Shown in pieces: positions 1 through 6,973 of a stretch of 43,669 nucleotides of DNA. The notes beneath the pieces are model-generated. The model ran no database searches, was not told the DNA's origin, and saw only the letters and a list, made by a program, of their open reading frames with translations. A program made the position numbers and the translations under genes. Positions within the stretch are counted from its first letter, which is position 1. Each line of letters starts with the position of its first letter. Source of the DNA: Acidimicrobiales bacterium (lineage in GTDB: Bacteria; Actinomycetota; Acidimicrobiia; Acidimicrobiales; MedAcidi-G1); contig JARQPW010000021.1 of assembly GCA_029577135.1 (NCBI GenBank), positions 1 through 43,669 on the forward strand, written 5' to 3'.

Positions 1-2
1 GC

Positions 3-134
3 CAACGGGCCAACGCCAACTGGAAGGCCCGACTCGAGAACTATGAGCAGCCGCCCCTCCCCCCGGGGGTCGACGAAGCGCTCGACGAGTACGTCGCTAA
101 GAAGAAGGACGCCGTCCCCGACGCGTGGTACTAG
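3..134 (+). CDS. MttB-family (trimethylamine methyltransferase-like) protein, C-terminal end only
   Basis: The window opens inside this gene. Reading from base 3 gives 43 residues ending in TAG at 132-134. The tail includes RANANWKARL and then PPLPPGVDEALDEYVAKKK, the pattern that closes MttB-superfamily proteins: a helix with Arg-Ala-Asn and Trp, then PP followed by an acidic/basic helix. The same arrangement (RAERLAHLILAAHEEPP) closes the full-length MttB homolog at 26704-28233. Members move a methyl group from a methylated amine to a corrinoid or folate acceptor. A dimethylglycine dehydrogenase-like gene follows after 65 bases, the same order as in the second copy near 27-30 kb. Most of the protein is missing, so substrate class and presence of pyrrolysine cannot be judged. 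The family call rests on this tail and on context. Confidence 0.7.
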   Translation, partial: QRANANWKARLENYEQPPLPPGVDEALDEYVAKKKDAVPDAWY

Positions 135-199
135 AAACCAGCGGCAGGAACGCCGCGGGAACCCACGGGAACCCACGGGAGCAGGAGAGGGCCAACACC

Positions 200-2659
200 A
201 TGAAGACACAGGTCGACGCTGCGGTCATCGGCGGCGGGGTCACCGGGGTGAGCATCCTGTACCACCTCGCCAAGATGGGCATGCCCGACTCGGTGCTCAT
301 CGAGCGCTCCGAACTGACCGCCGGATCCACCTGGCACGCCGCCGGGGTCATCCACACCATCAACTCCGACCCCAACATCGCCCGCCTGCAGGCGTACACG
401 CTCGCCCTCTACGACGAGATCGAGGCCCTGTCGGGCGTCTCGTGCGGCGTGCACCTGCCGGGCGGCATCTACCTGGCCTCCACGCCGGAGCGCCTCGACT
501 ACCTGAAGCTCGAACGGGCCAAGGCGCGCTACATGGACATGGATGCCGACTTCATCTCCATGGACGAGGTGAAGCGGCGGAACCCGCTCATCAACACCGA
601 CGAGTACCTGGGCGCCCTCTTCGAACCGGCGGACGGCCACGTTGACCCCTCGGGCGTCACCAACGCCTACGCACAGTCGGCCATCCACCACGGCGCCGAG
701 GTCTACCGCAACAACCCGGTCCGCGACCTGACCCAGCGACCCGACGGCGCCTGGGACATCCACACCGAGGGCGGGACCATCACCGCCGAGGTGGTGATCA
801 ACGCCGCCGGCCTGTGGGCCCGTGAACTCGGCCGCATGGTAGGCATCGAACTGCCGCTGCTCCCCATGGAGCACCAGTACGTGATCACCGAGGAACTCCC
901 GGAGATCGTCGAGCACGGCACCGAGCTCGCCGTGACCATCGACTACGAGGGCAACCTCTACACCCGCCAGGAGGGCAACTCGCTGCTGCTCGGCACCTAC
1001 GAGAAGGCCGGCAAGCCGTGGGCGGTCGACAGCACGCCCCTCGACTTCGGGATGCGGCTGCTGACCCCCGACCTCGACCGGTTCGTCGACCGCCTCGAGG
1101 TGGCCCAGAAGCGGATGCCGGTGCTCGCCGAGACCGGCATCGCACGGGTCGTCAACGGGCCGTTCACGTTCGCCCCCGACGGCAACCCGCTGATCGGGCC
1201 AGTGCCCGGCATCCCCAACTACTGGGTGGCCGCCGCCGTGATGGCCGGCTTCTGCCAGGCCGGCGGCGTCGGGCTGTGCCTGGCCCAGTGGATCATCGAC
1301 GGCGAGCCCGAGATGGACGTCTACGCCATGGACGTGGCCCGCTTCGGCGACTTCGCCTCGAGGGACTACACGTACCTGAAGTCGCAGGAGAACTACCGCC
1401 GCCGCTTCATGATCACCTACCCCAACGAGGAGCTCCCGGCGGCCCGGCCGTGGCGGACCACCCCCTCCTACGACGCCCTCGACGCGCAGGGCGCCGTGTG
1501 GGGTGCCTCGTTCGGCCTCGAGCACGCCCTCTGGTTCGCCCCCCAGGGCATCGAACAGGCCGAGACGCCGACCTTCCGCCGGTCGAACGCGTTCCCGCAT
1601 GTGGCCGAGGAGTGCCGCGCCGTGCGCGAAGGCGTCGGCCTGCTCGAGATCGCCAACTTCGCCAAGTACGAGGTGGCAGGTCCCGGCGCCGAGGCCTTCC
1701 TCGACGGCATCCTGGCCAACCACCTGCCGAAGCAGGGTCGCCTGGCACTCAGCCCGGTCCTCACGCCGGAGGGCCGACTGGCCGCCGACCTCACCGTGGG
1801 TCGCCTCGACGACGAGCGGTTCATGCTGTTCGGATCCGGCGCCATGCCGGCGATCACGATGCGGCTGTTCCTCCAGCGGCTCACCGACCTGGGGATCCCC
1901 GGCGACCAGGTCACCGTCACGAACCGCAGCAACGAGCTCATGGGCTGGATGATCGCCGGCCCCGACTCACGCGAGCTCCTGGGCCGCCTGACCGACGCCG
2001 ACGTCTCGAACCACGGACTCCGGTTCCGCGACCTGCGGGAGATGGAGGTCGGAGGCGTCCCCACCATCACCGCACGGATCTCGTTCACCGGAGAGTTGGG
2101 CTACGAGGTCTACTGCGCCGATGAACACCAGGAGGCCCTGCGTGCGGCCATCGTCGCCGCCGCCGACGGACTCGACCTGCGCATGTTCGGCGGACGGGCC
2201 TTCCTGTCGATGCGCTTCGAGAAGGGGTTCGGCGTGTGGAACCTCGAGTTCCGGCCCGACTTCACCCCGGCCGAGGCCGGTATGGGCCCGTTCGTGAAGG
2301 TCGACAAGGCCGCCGACTTCATCGGGAAGGAGGCCGCCCGGGCCGAACTCGAGGTCGGACCACAGCGTCGCCTCGTAACCCTCGTGATCGACGTCGGCGA
2401 CCCGGGTGGCGGCGGCGTCGCCGACGCCATCCACGACGAGCCCGTGTTCCACGGCGGCGAGTGTGTCGGATTCGTCACCTCGGGCGGCTATGCGCACTAC
2501 TCGCAGGCCAGCGTCGCCCTCGCCTACGTGCCCACCCGCCTGGCCGACGAACCGGCCGCCGCCAACGGCTTCGAGGTCGAGATCCTGGGCCACCTCCAGC
2601 CGGCGCGACTCGTCACCGAGCCCCTGTACGATCCCGCCGGCGAACGGATGCGCGGCTGA
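200..2659 (+). CDS. Dimethylglycine/sarcosine dehydrogenase-like flavoprotein with folate-binding GcvT domain
   Basis: Predicted 819-residue oxidative N-demethylase: it would oxidise an N-methyl group of dimethylglycine, sarcosine or a similar amine on FAD and hand the one-carbon unit to tetrahydrofolate. Domain order is a DAO FAD domain (about 5-370, with GGGVTG at 11-16), the FAO central domain (about 370-425), then the GcvT aminomethyltransferase domain and its C-terminal barrel (about 430-805, with SFTGELGYEVY). The motif TAGSTWHAAG places His46 where mammalian dimethylglycine dehydrogenase binds FAD covalently. The ATG at 200 is chosen because AGGAG lies about 13 bases upstream and the FAD fold begins at once; a longer in-frame start at 125 would overlap the previous gene. 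It follows an MttB-family gene and precedes another amine oxidase. Exact substrate is unproven; a close paralog is at 28254-30698. Confidence 0.9.
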   Translation: MKTQVDAAVIGGGVTGVSILYHLAKMGMPDSVLIERSELTAGSTWHAAGVIHTINSDPNIARLQAYTLALYDEIEALSGVSCGVHLPGGIYLASTPERLDYLKLERAKARYMDMDADFISMDEVKRRNPLINTDEYLGALFEPADGHVDPSGVTNAYAQSAIHHGAEVYRNNPVRDLTQRPDGAWDIHTEGGTITAEVVINAAGLWARELGRMVGIELPLLPMEHQYVITEELPEIVEHGTELAVTIDYEGNLYTRQEGNSLLLGTYEKAGKPWAVDSTPLDFGMRLLTPDLDRFVDRLEVAQKRMPVLAETGIARVVNGPFTFAPDGNPLIGPVPGIPNYWVAAAVMAGFCQAGGVGLCLAQWIIDGEPEMDVYAMDVARFGDFASRDYTYLKSQENYRRRFMITYPNEELPAARPWRTTPSYDALDAQGAVWGASFGLEHALWFAPQGIEQAETPTFRRSNAFPHVAEECRAVREGVGLLEIANFAKYEVAGPGAEAFLDGILANHLPKQGRLALSPVLTPEGRLAADLTVGRLDDERFMLFGSGAMPAITMRLFLQRLTDLGIPGDQVTVTNRSNELMGWMIAGPDSRELLGRLTDADVSNHGLRFRDLREMEVGGVPTITARISFTGELGYEVYCADEHQEALRAAIVAAADGLDLRMFGGRAFLSMRFEKGFGVWNLEFRPDFTPAEAGMGPFVKVDKAADFIGKEAARAELEVGPQRRLVTLVIDVGDPGGGGVADAIHDEPVFHGGECVGFVTSGGYAHYSQASVALAYVPTRLADEPAAANGFEVEILGHLQPARLVTEPLYDPAGERMRG

Positions 2660-2744
2660 GGCCCGCCGGACGCCGGTACCGGAACGAGCGATTTCCCTCC
2701 CACCCTGGCCCACCACGACGAACACGAAGGACCCGAATTCTCCT

Positions 2745-4064
2745 ATGAGCGAAACGCCCAATGACCGGTACGACGCCATCGTCATCGGCGCCGGGGTGAT
2801 CGGCGCCGCCGTCGCCTTCGAGTTGGCGAAGAAGGGCTACTCGACCCTCAACCTCGACAAGCTGCCCGCCTCGGGCTACGGCTCGACCAGCAACTCGTGC
2901 GCCATCGTGCGCGCCCACTACTCCACCTACGACGGCGTCGCCATGGCCTACGAGGGCTTCTCCTACTGGAAGGACTGGCCCCGCTACCTCGACGCCGAGG
3001 ACGAGCGCGGCCACGCCCTCTACATGCAGTCCGGCACCGTGCTGTTCATGCTCGAGGGCGGCCACCACGAGAAGGTGCTGCCGCTGTTCGACCAGGTCGG
3101 CGTCCCCTACGAGATCTGGGACAACGAGACGCTGGGCGAGCGGATCCCGTTCTTCGAGCACGGCACCCACGGCGAGCCCTGCCGCCCCGAGGACGACCGC
3201 TTCTGGGCCGAGCCCGAGGGCGAGCTCGTCGGCGCCCTCTACACGCCCGACTCCGGCTACGTGAGCGACCCGCAGCTCGCCACCCACAACCTGCAGCGCG
3301 CCGCCGAGGCCAAGGGCGGCGAGTTCCGGTTCAACGTCGAGGTGGCCGACATCCGCCGGGCCGATGGCCGCATCGCCGGCGTCACACTCGCCGACGGCAC
3401 CGAGCTCGACGCCCCGGTCGTGGTCAACGTGGCCGGTCCACACTCGTTCGTCATCAACAGGATGGCGGGCGTCTACGACTCGATGAACATCAAGACCAAG
3501 GCGCTACGCCACGAGGTGCACCACGTCCCCTCGCCGGCAGGCATCGACTACGAGCGCGACGGCCTGCACACCTCGGATTCCGACCTGGCGATCTATGTGC
3601 GCCCCGAGTCCGGCAACAACATCCTGATCGGCTCCGAGGACCCCGCCTGCGACCCGCAGGTCTGGGTCGACGACCCCGACGACTACGACGACGTCGTCTC
3701 CGACGAACAGTGGAACGCCCAGGTGCTGCGGCTGGCGCGCCGCATGCCGAGCCTCGGCATTCCCAACGAGAAGAAGGGCATCGTCGACCTCTACGACGTG
3801 TCGGACGACTGGATCCCGATCTACGACCGCACCGACCTGGACGGCTTCTACGTGGCCATCGGCTCGAGCGGCAACCAGTTCAAGAACGCCCCGGTGGCCG
3901 GCTACTGCATGGCCGAACTCATCGACGCCGTCGAGCACGGCCACGACCACGACGCCGACCCGCTCGTCGTCACCGGCGTGTACACGGGCCTCGAGATGAA
4001 CATGGGCTTCTACCGGCGCAACCGGGAGATCAACCCCAACAGTTCGTTCTCGGTCAACGGCTGA
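2745..4064 (+). CDS. FAD-dependent amine oxidoreductase (DAO family, sarcosine oxidase beta-like)
   Basis: A 439-residue single-domain DAO flavoprotein. The N-terminal dinucleotide motif IGAGVIGAA (14-22) binds FAD, and the segment SNSCAIVRAHYS (49-60) resembles the start of the sarcosine oxidase beta subunit. The C-terminal part (IGSSGNQFKNAPVAGY) is the usual second flavin-contact region. It probably oxidises a small secondary amine such as sarcosine, releasing glycine plus formaldehyde or methylene-folate. No sarcosine oxidase alpha, gamma or delta subunit is nearby, so it may act alone. It is the third gene of a plus-strand run, 85 bases after the flavoprotein/GcvT gene. The ATG at 2745 is used because the FAD motif starts within 15 residues and a longer frame upstream would overlap the previous gene. 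It could also be a dehydrogenase for another amino acid. Confidence 0.85.
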   Translation: MSETPNDRYDAIVIGAGVIGAAVAFELAKKGYSTLNLDKLPASGYGSTSNSCAIVRAHYSTYDGVAMAYEGFSYWKDWPRYLDAEDERGHALYMQSGTVLFMLEGGHHEKVLPLFDQVGVPYEIWDNETLGERIPFFEHGTHGEPCRPEDDRFWAEPEGELVGALYTPDSGYVSDPQLATHNLQRAAEAKGGEFRFNVEVADIRRADGRIAGVTLADGTELDAPVVVNVAGPHSFVINRMAGVYDSMNIKTKALRHEVHHVPSPAGIDYERDGLHTSDSDLAIYVRPESGNNILIGSEDPACDPQVWVDDPDDYDDVVSDEQWNAQVLRLARRMPSLGIPNEKKGIVDLYDVSDDWIPIYDRTDLDGFYVAIGSSGNQFKNAPVAGYCMAELIDAVEHGHDHDADPLVVTGVYTGLEMNMGFYRRNREINPNSSFSVNG

Positions 4065-4090
4065 CGCGGGCGACGCCCCGCCGCTCGCGA

Positions 4091-4103
4091 CCCCGAAGCG
4101 GGG
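4091..4103. terminator. Short hairpin between convergent genes
   Basis: CCCCG-AAG-CGGGG forms a 5-bp GC stem with a 3-base loop in the 46-base gap between two convergent genes. There is no clear T-tract on either side, so it may be a weak bidirectional terminator or chance in GC-rich DNA. Confidence 0.3.
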
Positions 4104-4110
4104 GTGGCGC

Positions 4111-4782
4111 TCAGGCCTCCTGCGCCTCCCAGCGCCCACCCCGGATGAGGCGCAGGGCGGCCCGGGTGTGTTCCACCGAGAGGCTCTCGTGCGGACCGGG
4201 GATCTCCTCGAGGGGGCCGTCGTCGGCGTCGAACTCGAGCTTCAGGGCCCGGCTCATCACGCCGTGCATGGCGTACGTGCACACGATGTAGGTGAACTCG
4301 AGGATCTCCTCGTCCGACAGGTGGGCACGCAGTTCCTCGAACGCCTCGTCGGACACGTTGCCGCAGTCCCGGGTGATGCCGTCGGTGTAGGCGAGGACGG
4401 CTCGCTGCGGGGCGTCGAAGCAGTCGGCGTCCTCCCAGTGCGAGATGGCGCGGATCCTTTCCTCGGACAGGCCGACGGTGCGGCACGACTTGCAGTGCTG
4501 CGAGTAGACGAAGCGGCTGCCGACGTTCCAGCCGGCCCGCGTCTGGCCGAGCTCCCGCAGCACCGGGTCGACGAGGCGGCGTTCGGACCGGTAGAGGCCG
4601 ATGCCGGCGCAGGCGTGGTCGAAGACGTCGGGAACGAGGGCGAAGACGGTCCACCAGTCGCCGGGGGTGCCCGTGTCGGTGCCCGGCTCGTCGACCGGGT
4701 CGCGGTCGCCGAAGATGAACTGGAAGATCGGCTCGGCCCCCGGGTGGAGGTCGGCGCGACGGACCTGGCGGAGGCGGGGCAC
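4111..4782 (-). CDS. Carboxymuconolactone decarboxylase/AhpD-like protein
   Basis: A 223-residue all-helical protein of the carboxymuconolactone decarboxylase/AhpD type. The redox pair C97-K-S-C100 sits at the start of a helix in SQHCKSCRTVG, with a following region (AVLAYTDGITRD) typical of the family. Members are peroxidase-associated thiol reductases or small decarboxylases. The usual AhpD His four residues after the second Cys is absent, while His96 precedes the first Cys, so the mechanism may differ. The start is a GTG at 4782, one base after the stop of the upstream VOC gene, giving tight translational coupling. The open frame continues upstream, but that stretch is a shadow of the VOC gene. 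Substrate is unknown; the pairing with a glyoxalase-fold protein suggests shared handling of a reactive small molecule. Confidence 0.78.
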   Translation of the reverse strand: MPRLRQVRRADLHPGAEPIFQFIFGDRDPVDEPGTDTGTPGDWWTVFALVPDVFDHACAGIGLYRSERRLVDPVLRELGQTRAGWNVGSRFVYSQHCKSCRTVGLSEERIRAISHWEDADCFDAPQRAVLAYTDGITRDCGNVSDEAFEELRAHLSDEEILEFTYIVCTYAMHGVMSRALKLEFDADDGPLEEIPGPHESLSVEHTRAALRLIRGGRWEAQEA

Positions 4783-4783
4783 G

Positions 4784-5350
4784 TCAGGCGTCCCGTGGGG
4801 CCGGCCGGGTCGGCAGCGGATCGAAGCCCCGCAGTCCGGCCGGGTCGAGGGGACGAAGGAAGGTGGACTCGTCGGTGGACTCGGTGCCGCTGAGCCGGTC
4901 CGAGGCCGACCCGGGATCGTCGCCGAAGCCACCCGTGTCGCGGCAGAACTCGACCATGATCCCGTTCGGGTCGAGGTAGTAGAGCGACACGCACCAGCCG
5001 TGGTCGACCTCCATGAGCGGCACGATGTCGTCGGCGGCCAGGCGCTCCTCGGCCTGTCGGGCACGCTCCTCGTCGGCGGCGAAGGCGACATGGTTGACCC
5101 AGACGGGCAGGCCGTTGCCCGTGGAGACCTCGGTCGAGTAGTCGTCCAGCTCTCCCACGCCCTGCACCTCGAAGAAGGCGATGCAGGTGCCGTCGCCGGT
5201 GTCGAAGAAGAGGTGTCGGAAGAAGCCGTCGTCGCCGACCTTCACCTCGGTGTGGACAAGCGGCATGCCGAGCAGGTCCTCGTAGAAGTGCCGGGTGGCC
5301 TCGGCGTCTCGGCAGGCGTAGGCGACGTGGTGGAAGCCCGTGCGGCGCAT
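4784..5350 (-). CDS. Glyoxalase/VOC-family metalloprotein (ring-cleavage dioxygenase-like fold)
   Basis: A 188-residue protein with two VOC half-domains. Likely metal ligands are His8 (FHHVAYAC), Glu61 (AFFEV), His87 (VNHVAF) and Glu134 (IMVEFC); a two-His, two-Glu set suggests lyase or isomerase chemistry rather than the His-His-Glu set of extradiol dioxygenases. LYYLDPNGIMVEF is the classic C-terminal VOC signature. The ATG at 5350 is preferred because GAGGG lies 8 bases upstream and His8 then falls at its usual place; ATGs at 5377 and a longer start at 5416 lack a ribosome site. Its stop lies one base before the GTG of the downstream decarboxylase-like gene, so the two are probably one operon. 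Substrate is not predictable from sequence. Confidence 0.82.
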   Translation of the reverse strand: MRRTGFHHVAYACRDAEATRHFYEDLLGMPLVHTEVKVGDDGFFRHLFFDTGDGTCIAFFEVQGVGELDDYSTEVSTGNGLPVWVNHVAFAADEERARQAEERLAADDIVPLMEVDHGWCVSLYYLDPNGIMVEFCRDTGGFGDDPGSASDRLSGTESTDESTFLRPLDPAGLRGFDPLPTRPAPRDA

Positions 5351-5446
5351 TCCTTCGTCCCTCAGGCCATCGTCCATCAGGGGGATTGTCGCGCCGGTGG
5401 ACGTGTCCAGACCCAACCGGGGAGGCGTGGGCGTGCCCCGCCCGGG

Positions 5447-6124
5447 TCAGTTCAGGGCTTCGATCCGTCGCTTGACGTCGTCGATCTCGGCACGGAGTTC
5501 GTCGAAGCGGAGCTGGATCTCGGCCTTGATCTCGCCGGTGATGGTGTCGACCTGGGCCTCGACCTCCACCTTGACGTCGTCGGCCACGCCGCCGACCTGT
5601 TCCTCGACGCTCTTCTCGACGTCGACGACGATCTCCTCCACGATGGCCTCGATCTCGGCACGGATGTCGGCCTCGATCTCCGAGGCCTTCTCCTCGACCT
5701 CGGCCTCGATCTCGTCCTTGAGCTTTTCGATCTCGGCGTCGAGGTCGTCGATCTCCGCACGCACCCAGTCGACGGCCCGGAGGACCAACACCCCGCCGAC
5801 CACGGCGACCACCATGGACAGCGCTCCCAGGGCGAGTCCCGCCGTGGCGAGACCCCGGGCGTCGCGTCCCTTGCGGCGGCCGAGGGTGCCGTAGACGATC
5901 GCCAGGACACCGAAGACCGCGGCCACGGGGAACAGGATCGGGACGAGACCGAAGCCGATGCCGCAGATCGCCAACGTGACCGAGGCGACGGCGAAGCCGG
6001 AGCCCGGCTGGCGGAGCACCACCACACGGGTGGGCGCGCCGTCGTCCAGCAGTTCGTCGAGTTCGTCGGGCGTGACGGTCTCGTCGGCCTCGTCGACCTC
6101 TGCAGCCAGGTCGTCGTCATCCAT
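5447..6124 (-). CDS. Membrane protein with long acidic coiled coil
   Basis: A 225-residue protein I do not recognise beyond a DUF4190-like membrane core. Residues 1-35 are strongly acidic, 43-81 and 91-117 are hydrophobic membrane segments (one long hairpin plus one helix), joined by a basic loop GRRKGRDARG. Residues 119-222 form an uninterrupted Glu/Asp-rich heptad-like helix with many Ile and Val at spaced positions, probably a coiled coil on one side of the membrane. This looks like a scaffolding or envelope-associated structural protein; no catalytic motif is visible. The ATG at 6124 is chosen because a TAGGTT -10-like box lies 8 bases upstream; an earlier in-frame start at 6160 would lie upstream of that promoter. 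It is divergent from the HD-domain gene. Confidence 0.7.
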   Translation of the reverse strand: MDDDDLAAEVDEADETVTPDELDELLDDGAPTRVVVLRQPGSGFAVASVTLAICGIGFGLVPILFPVAAVFGVLAIVYGTLGRRKGRDARGLATAGLALGALSMVVAVVGGVLVLRAVDWVRAEIDDLDAEIEKLKDEIEAEVEEKASEIEADIRAEIEAIVEEIVVDVEKSVEEQVGGVADDVKVEVEAQVDTITGEIKAEIQLRFDELRAEIDDVKRRIEALN

Positions 6125-6132
6125 GGCGCAGG

Positions 6133-6138
6133 AACCTA
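6133..6138 (-). promoter_or_regulatory. -10-like box for the coiled-coil membrane protein
   Basis: TAGGTT on the minus strand ends 8 bases before the ATG at 6124, predicting a leaderless or nearly leaderless transcript. No good -35 is visible, which is common in actinomycetes. The call is supported mainly by the same arrangement at several other genes in this window. Confidence 0.4.
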
Positions 6139-6170
6139 GTGCGGCCGGGCCGAGCGTCACGGGCCGCGTC

Positions 6171-6176
6171 TACCCT
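6171..6176 (+). promoter_or_regulatory. -10-like box for the HD-domain gene
   Basis: TACCCT lies 16 bases before the chosen GTG and just before the ribosome site GGAGG at 6183-6187. A transcript starting 7-10 bases later would carry an extremely short leader. It is divergent from the box at 6133-6138. Confidence 0.3.
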
Positions 6177-6192
6177 TCTGACGGAGGTGAAC

Positions 6193-6798
6193 GTGACCGA
6201 GATCCCCGCACTGGGACAGCGCCTGTCCGAAGCACTCGAGTTCGCCCGGATCGCCCACGGCGGGCAGCTCCGCAAGGCGACCCCCATTCCCTATGTGAGC
6301 CACCTGTTGGTGGTGGCCGGCTATGCCATCGAGGACGCCGCCTCCGACCCGGCGCTCCACCATCGCACCGAGGCCATTGCCGTGGCGGCCCTGCTGCACG
6401 ACACCGTCGAGGACACGAAGGCAACCGTCGAGACGGTGCAGGCCGACTTCGGCGACGAGGTGGCCGGAATCGTGGCGAGTTGCAGCGACGCCCTGGGCGA
6501 GCCGAAGCCTCCGTGGCGCGACCGCAAGGAGGCCTACCTGGCGCACCTGCGCGAGCCGGACGTCGACGACGCCGTGCTGTGCGTGGCGCTGGCCGACAAG
6601 CGCCACAACTCCCGCTGCGTGCTCGAGGACCTCCGCACCCAGGGCGCATCGGCATGGGACCGCTTCACCGTCGGGAGCGACGAGCAACTCTGGTGGTACG
6701 GCTCACTGGCCGACGTGTTCCTCGAGCGTCGGCCCGGTCGTGCCGCCCAGGAACTGGCCCGCACCGTCGCCGCCATCCGGGAGCTCGCCGGAGCCTGA
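6193..6798 (+). CDS. HD-domain hydrolase, small alarmone hydrolase (SpoT/MESH1-like)
   Basis: A 201-residue stand-alone HD domain of the RelA/SpoT hydrolase type. Metal and catalytic positions match the family: His22 (AHGGQLRK), His37 (YVSHLL), the His69-Asp70 pair, Glu73-Asp74 (TVEDT) and Asp135 (ALADKRHN). No synthetase, TGS or ACT domain follows, so it would hydrolyse (p)ppGpp or a related nucleotide and cannot make it. GTG at 6193 is preferred because GGAGG sits 5 bases upstream; another GTG at 6187 overlaps that site, and the longer frame from 6139 lacks a ribosome site. It stands alone between a divergent membrane-protein gene and an unrelated repeat-protein gene. Other HD phosphohydrolase substrates are possible. 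Confidence 0.85.
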   Translation: MTEIPALGQRLSEALEFARIAHGGQLRKATPIPYVSHLLVVAGYAIEDAASDPALHHRTEAIAVAALLHDTVEDTKATVETVQADFGDEVAGIVASCSDALGEPKPPWRDRKEAYLAHLREPDVDDAVLCVALADKRHNSRCVLEDLRTQGASAWDRFTVGSDEQLWWYGSLADVFLERRPGRAAQELARTVAAIRELAGA

Positions 6799-6973
6799 AA
6801 CCCGACCTCGGCCTGTCACAGCGGTGGCGTACGGTGTTCATGACGGTCTGAGTGTCCGTCGATCTACAACTCATCCAGAGGATCCGAGGGGCCTGGCCCG
6901 CTGAAGATCCGCCAACCGACCCGCCGGCAACGGCAGGCACGGTGGCCCCGCCAGGACCGATGAGGAGGGCACC

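Noticed and set aside
131..1723. Long minus-strand open frame opposite the first flavoprotein gene (530 codons)
   Set aside because: It is the antisense shadow of a clear flavoprotein. Its composition is Gly/Val/Asp/His-rich as expected from the reverse of a GC3-biased gene, and no domain is visible.
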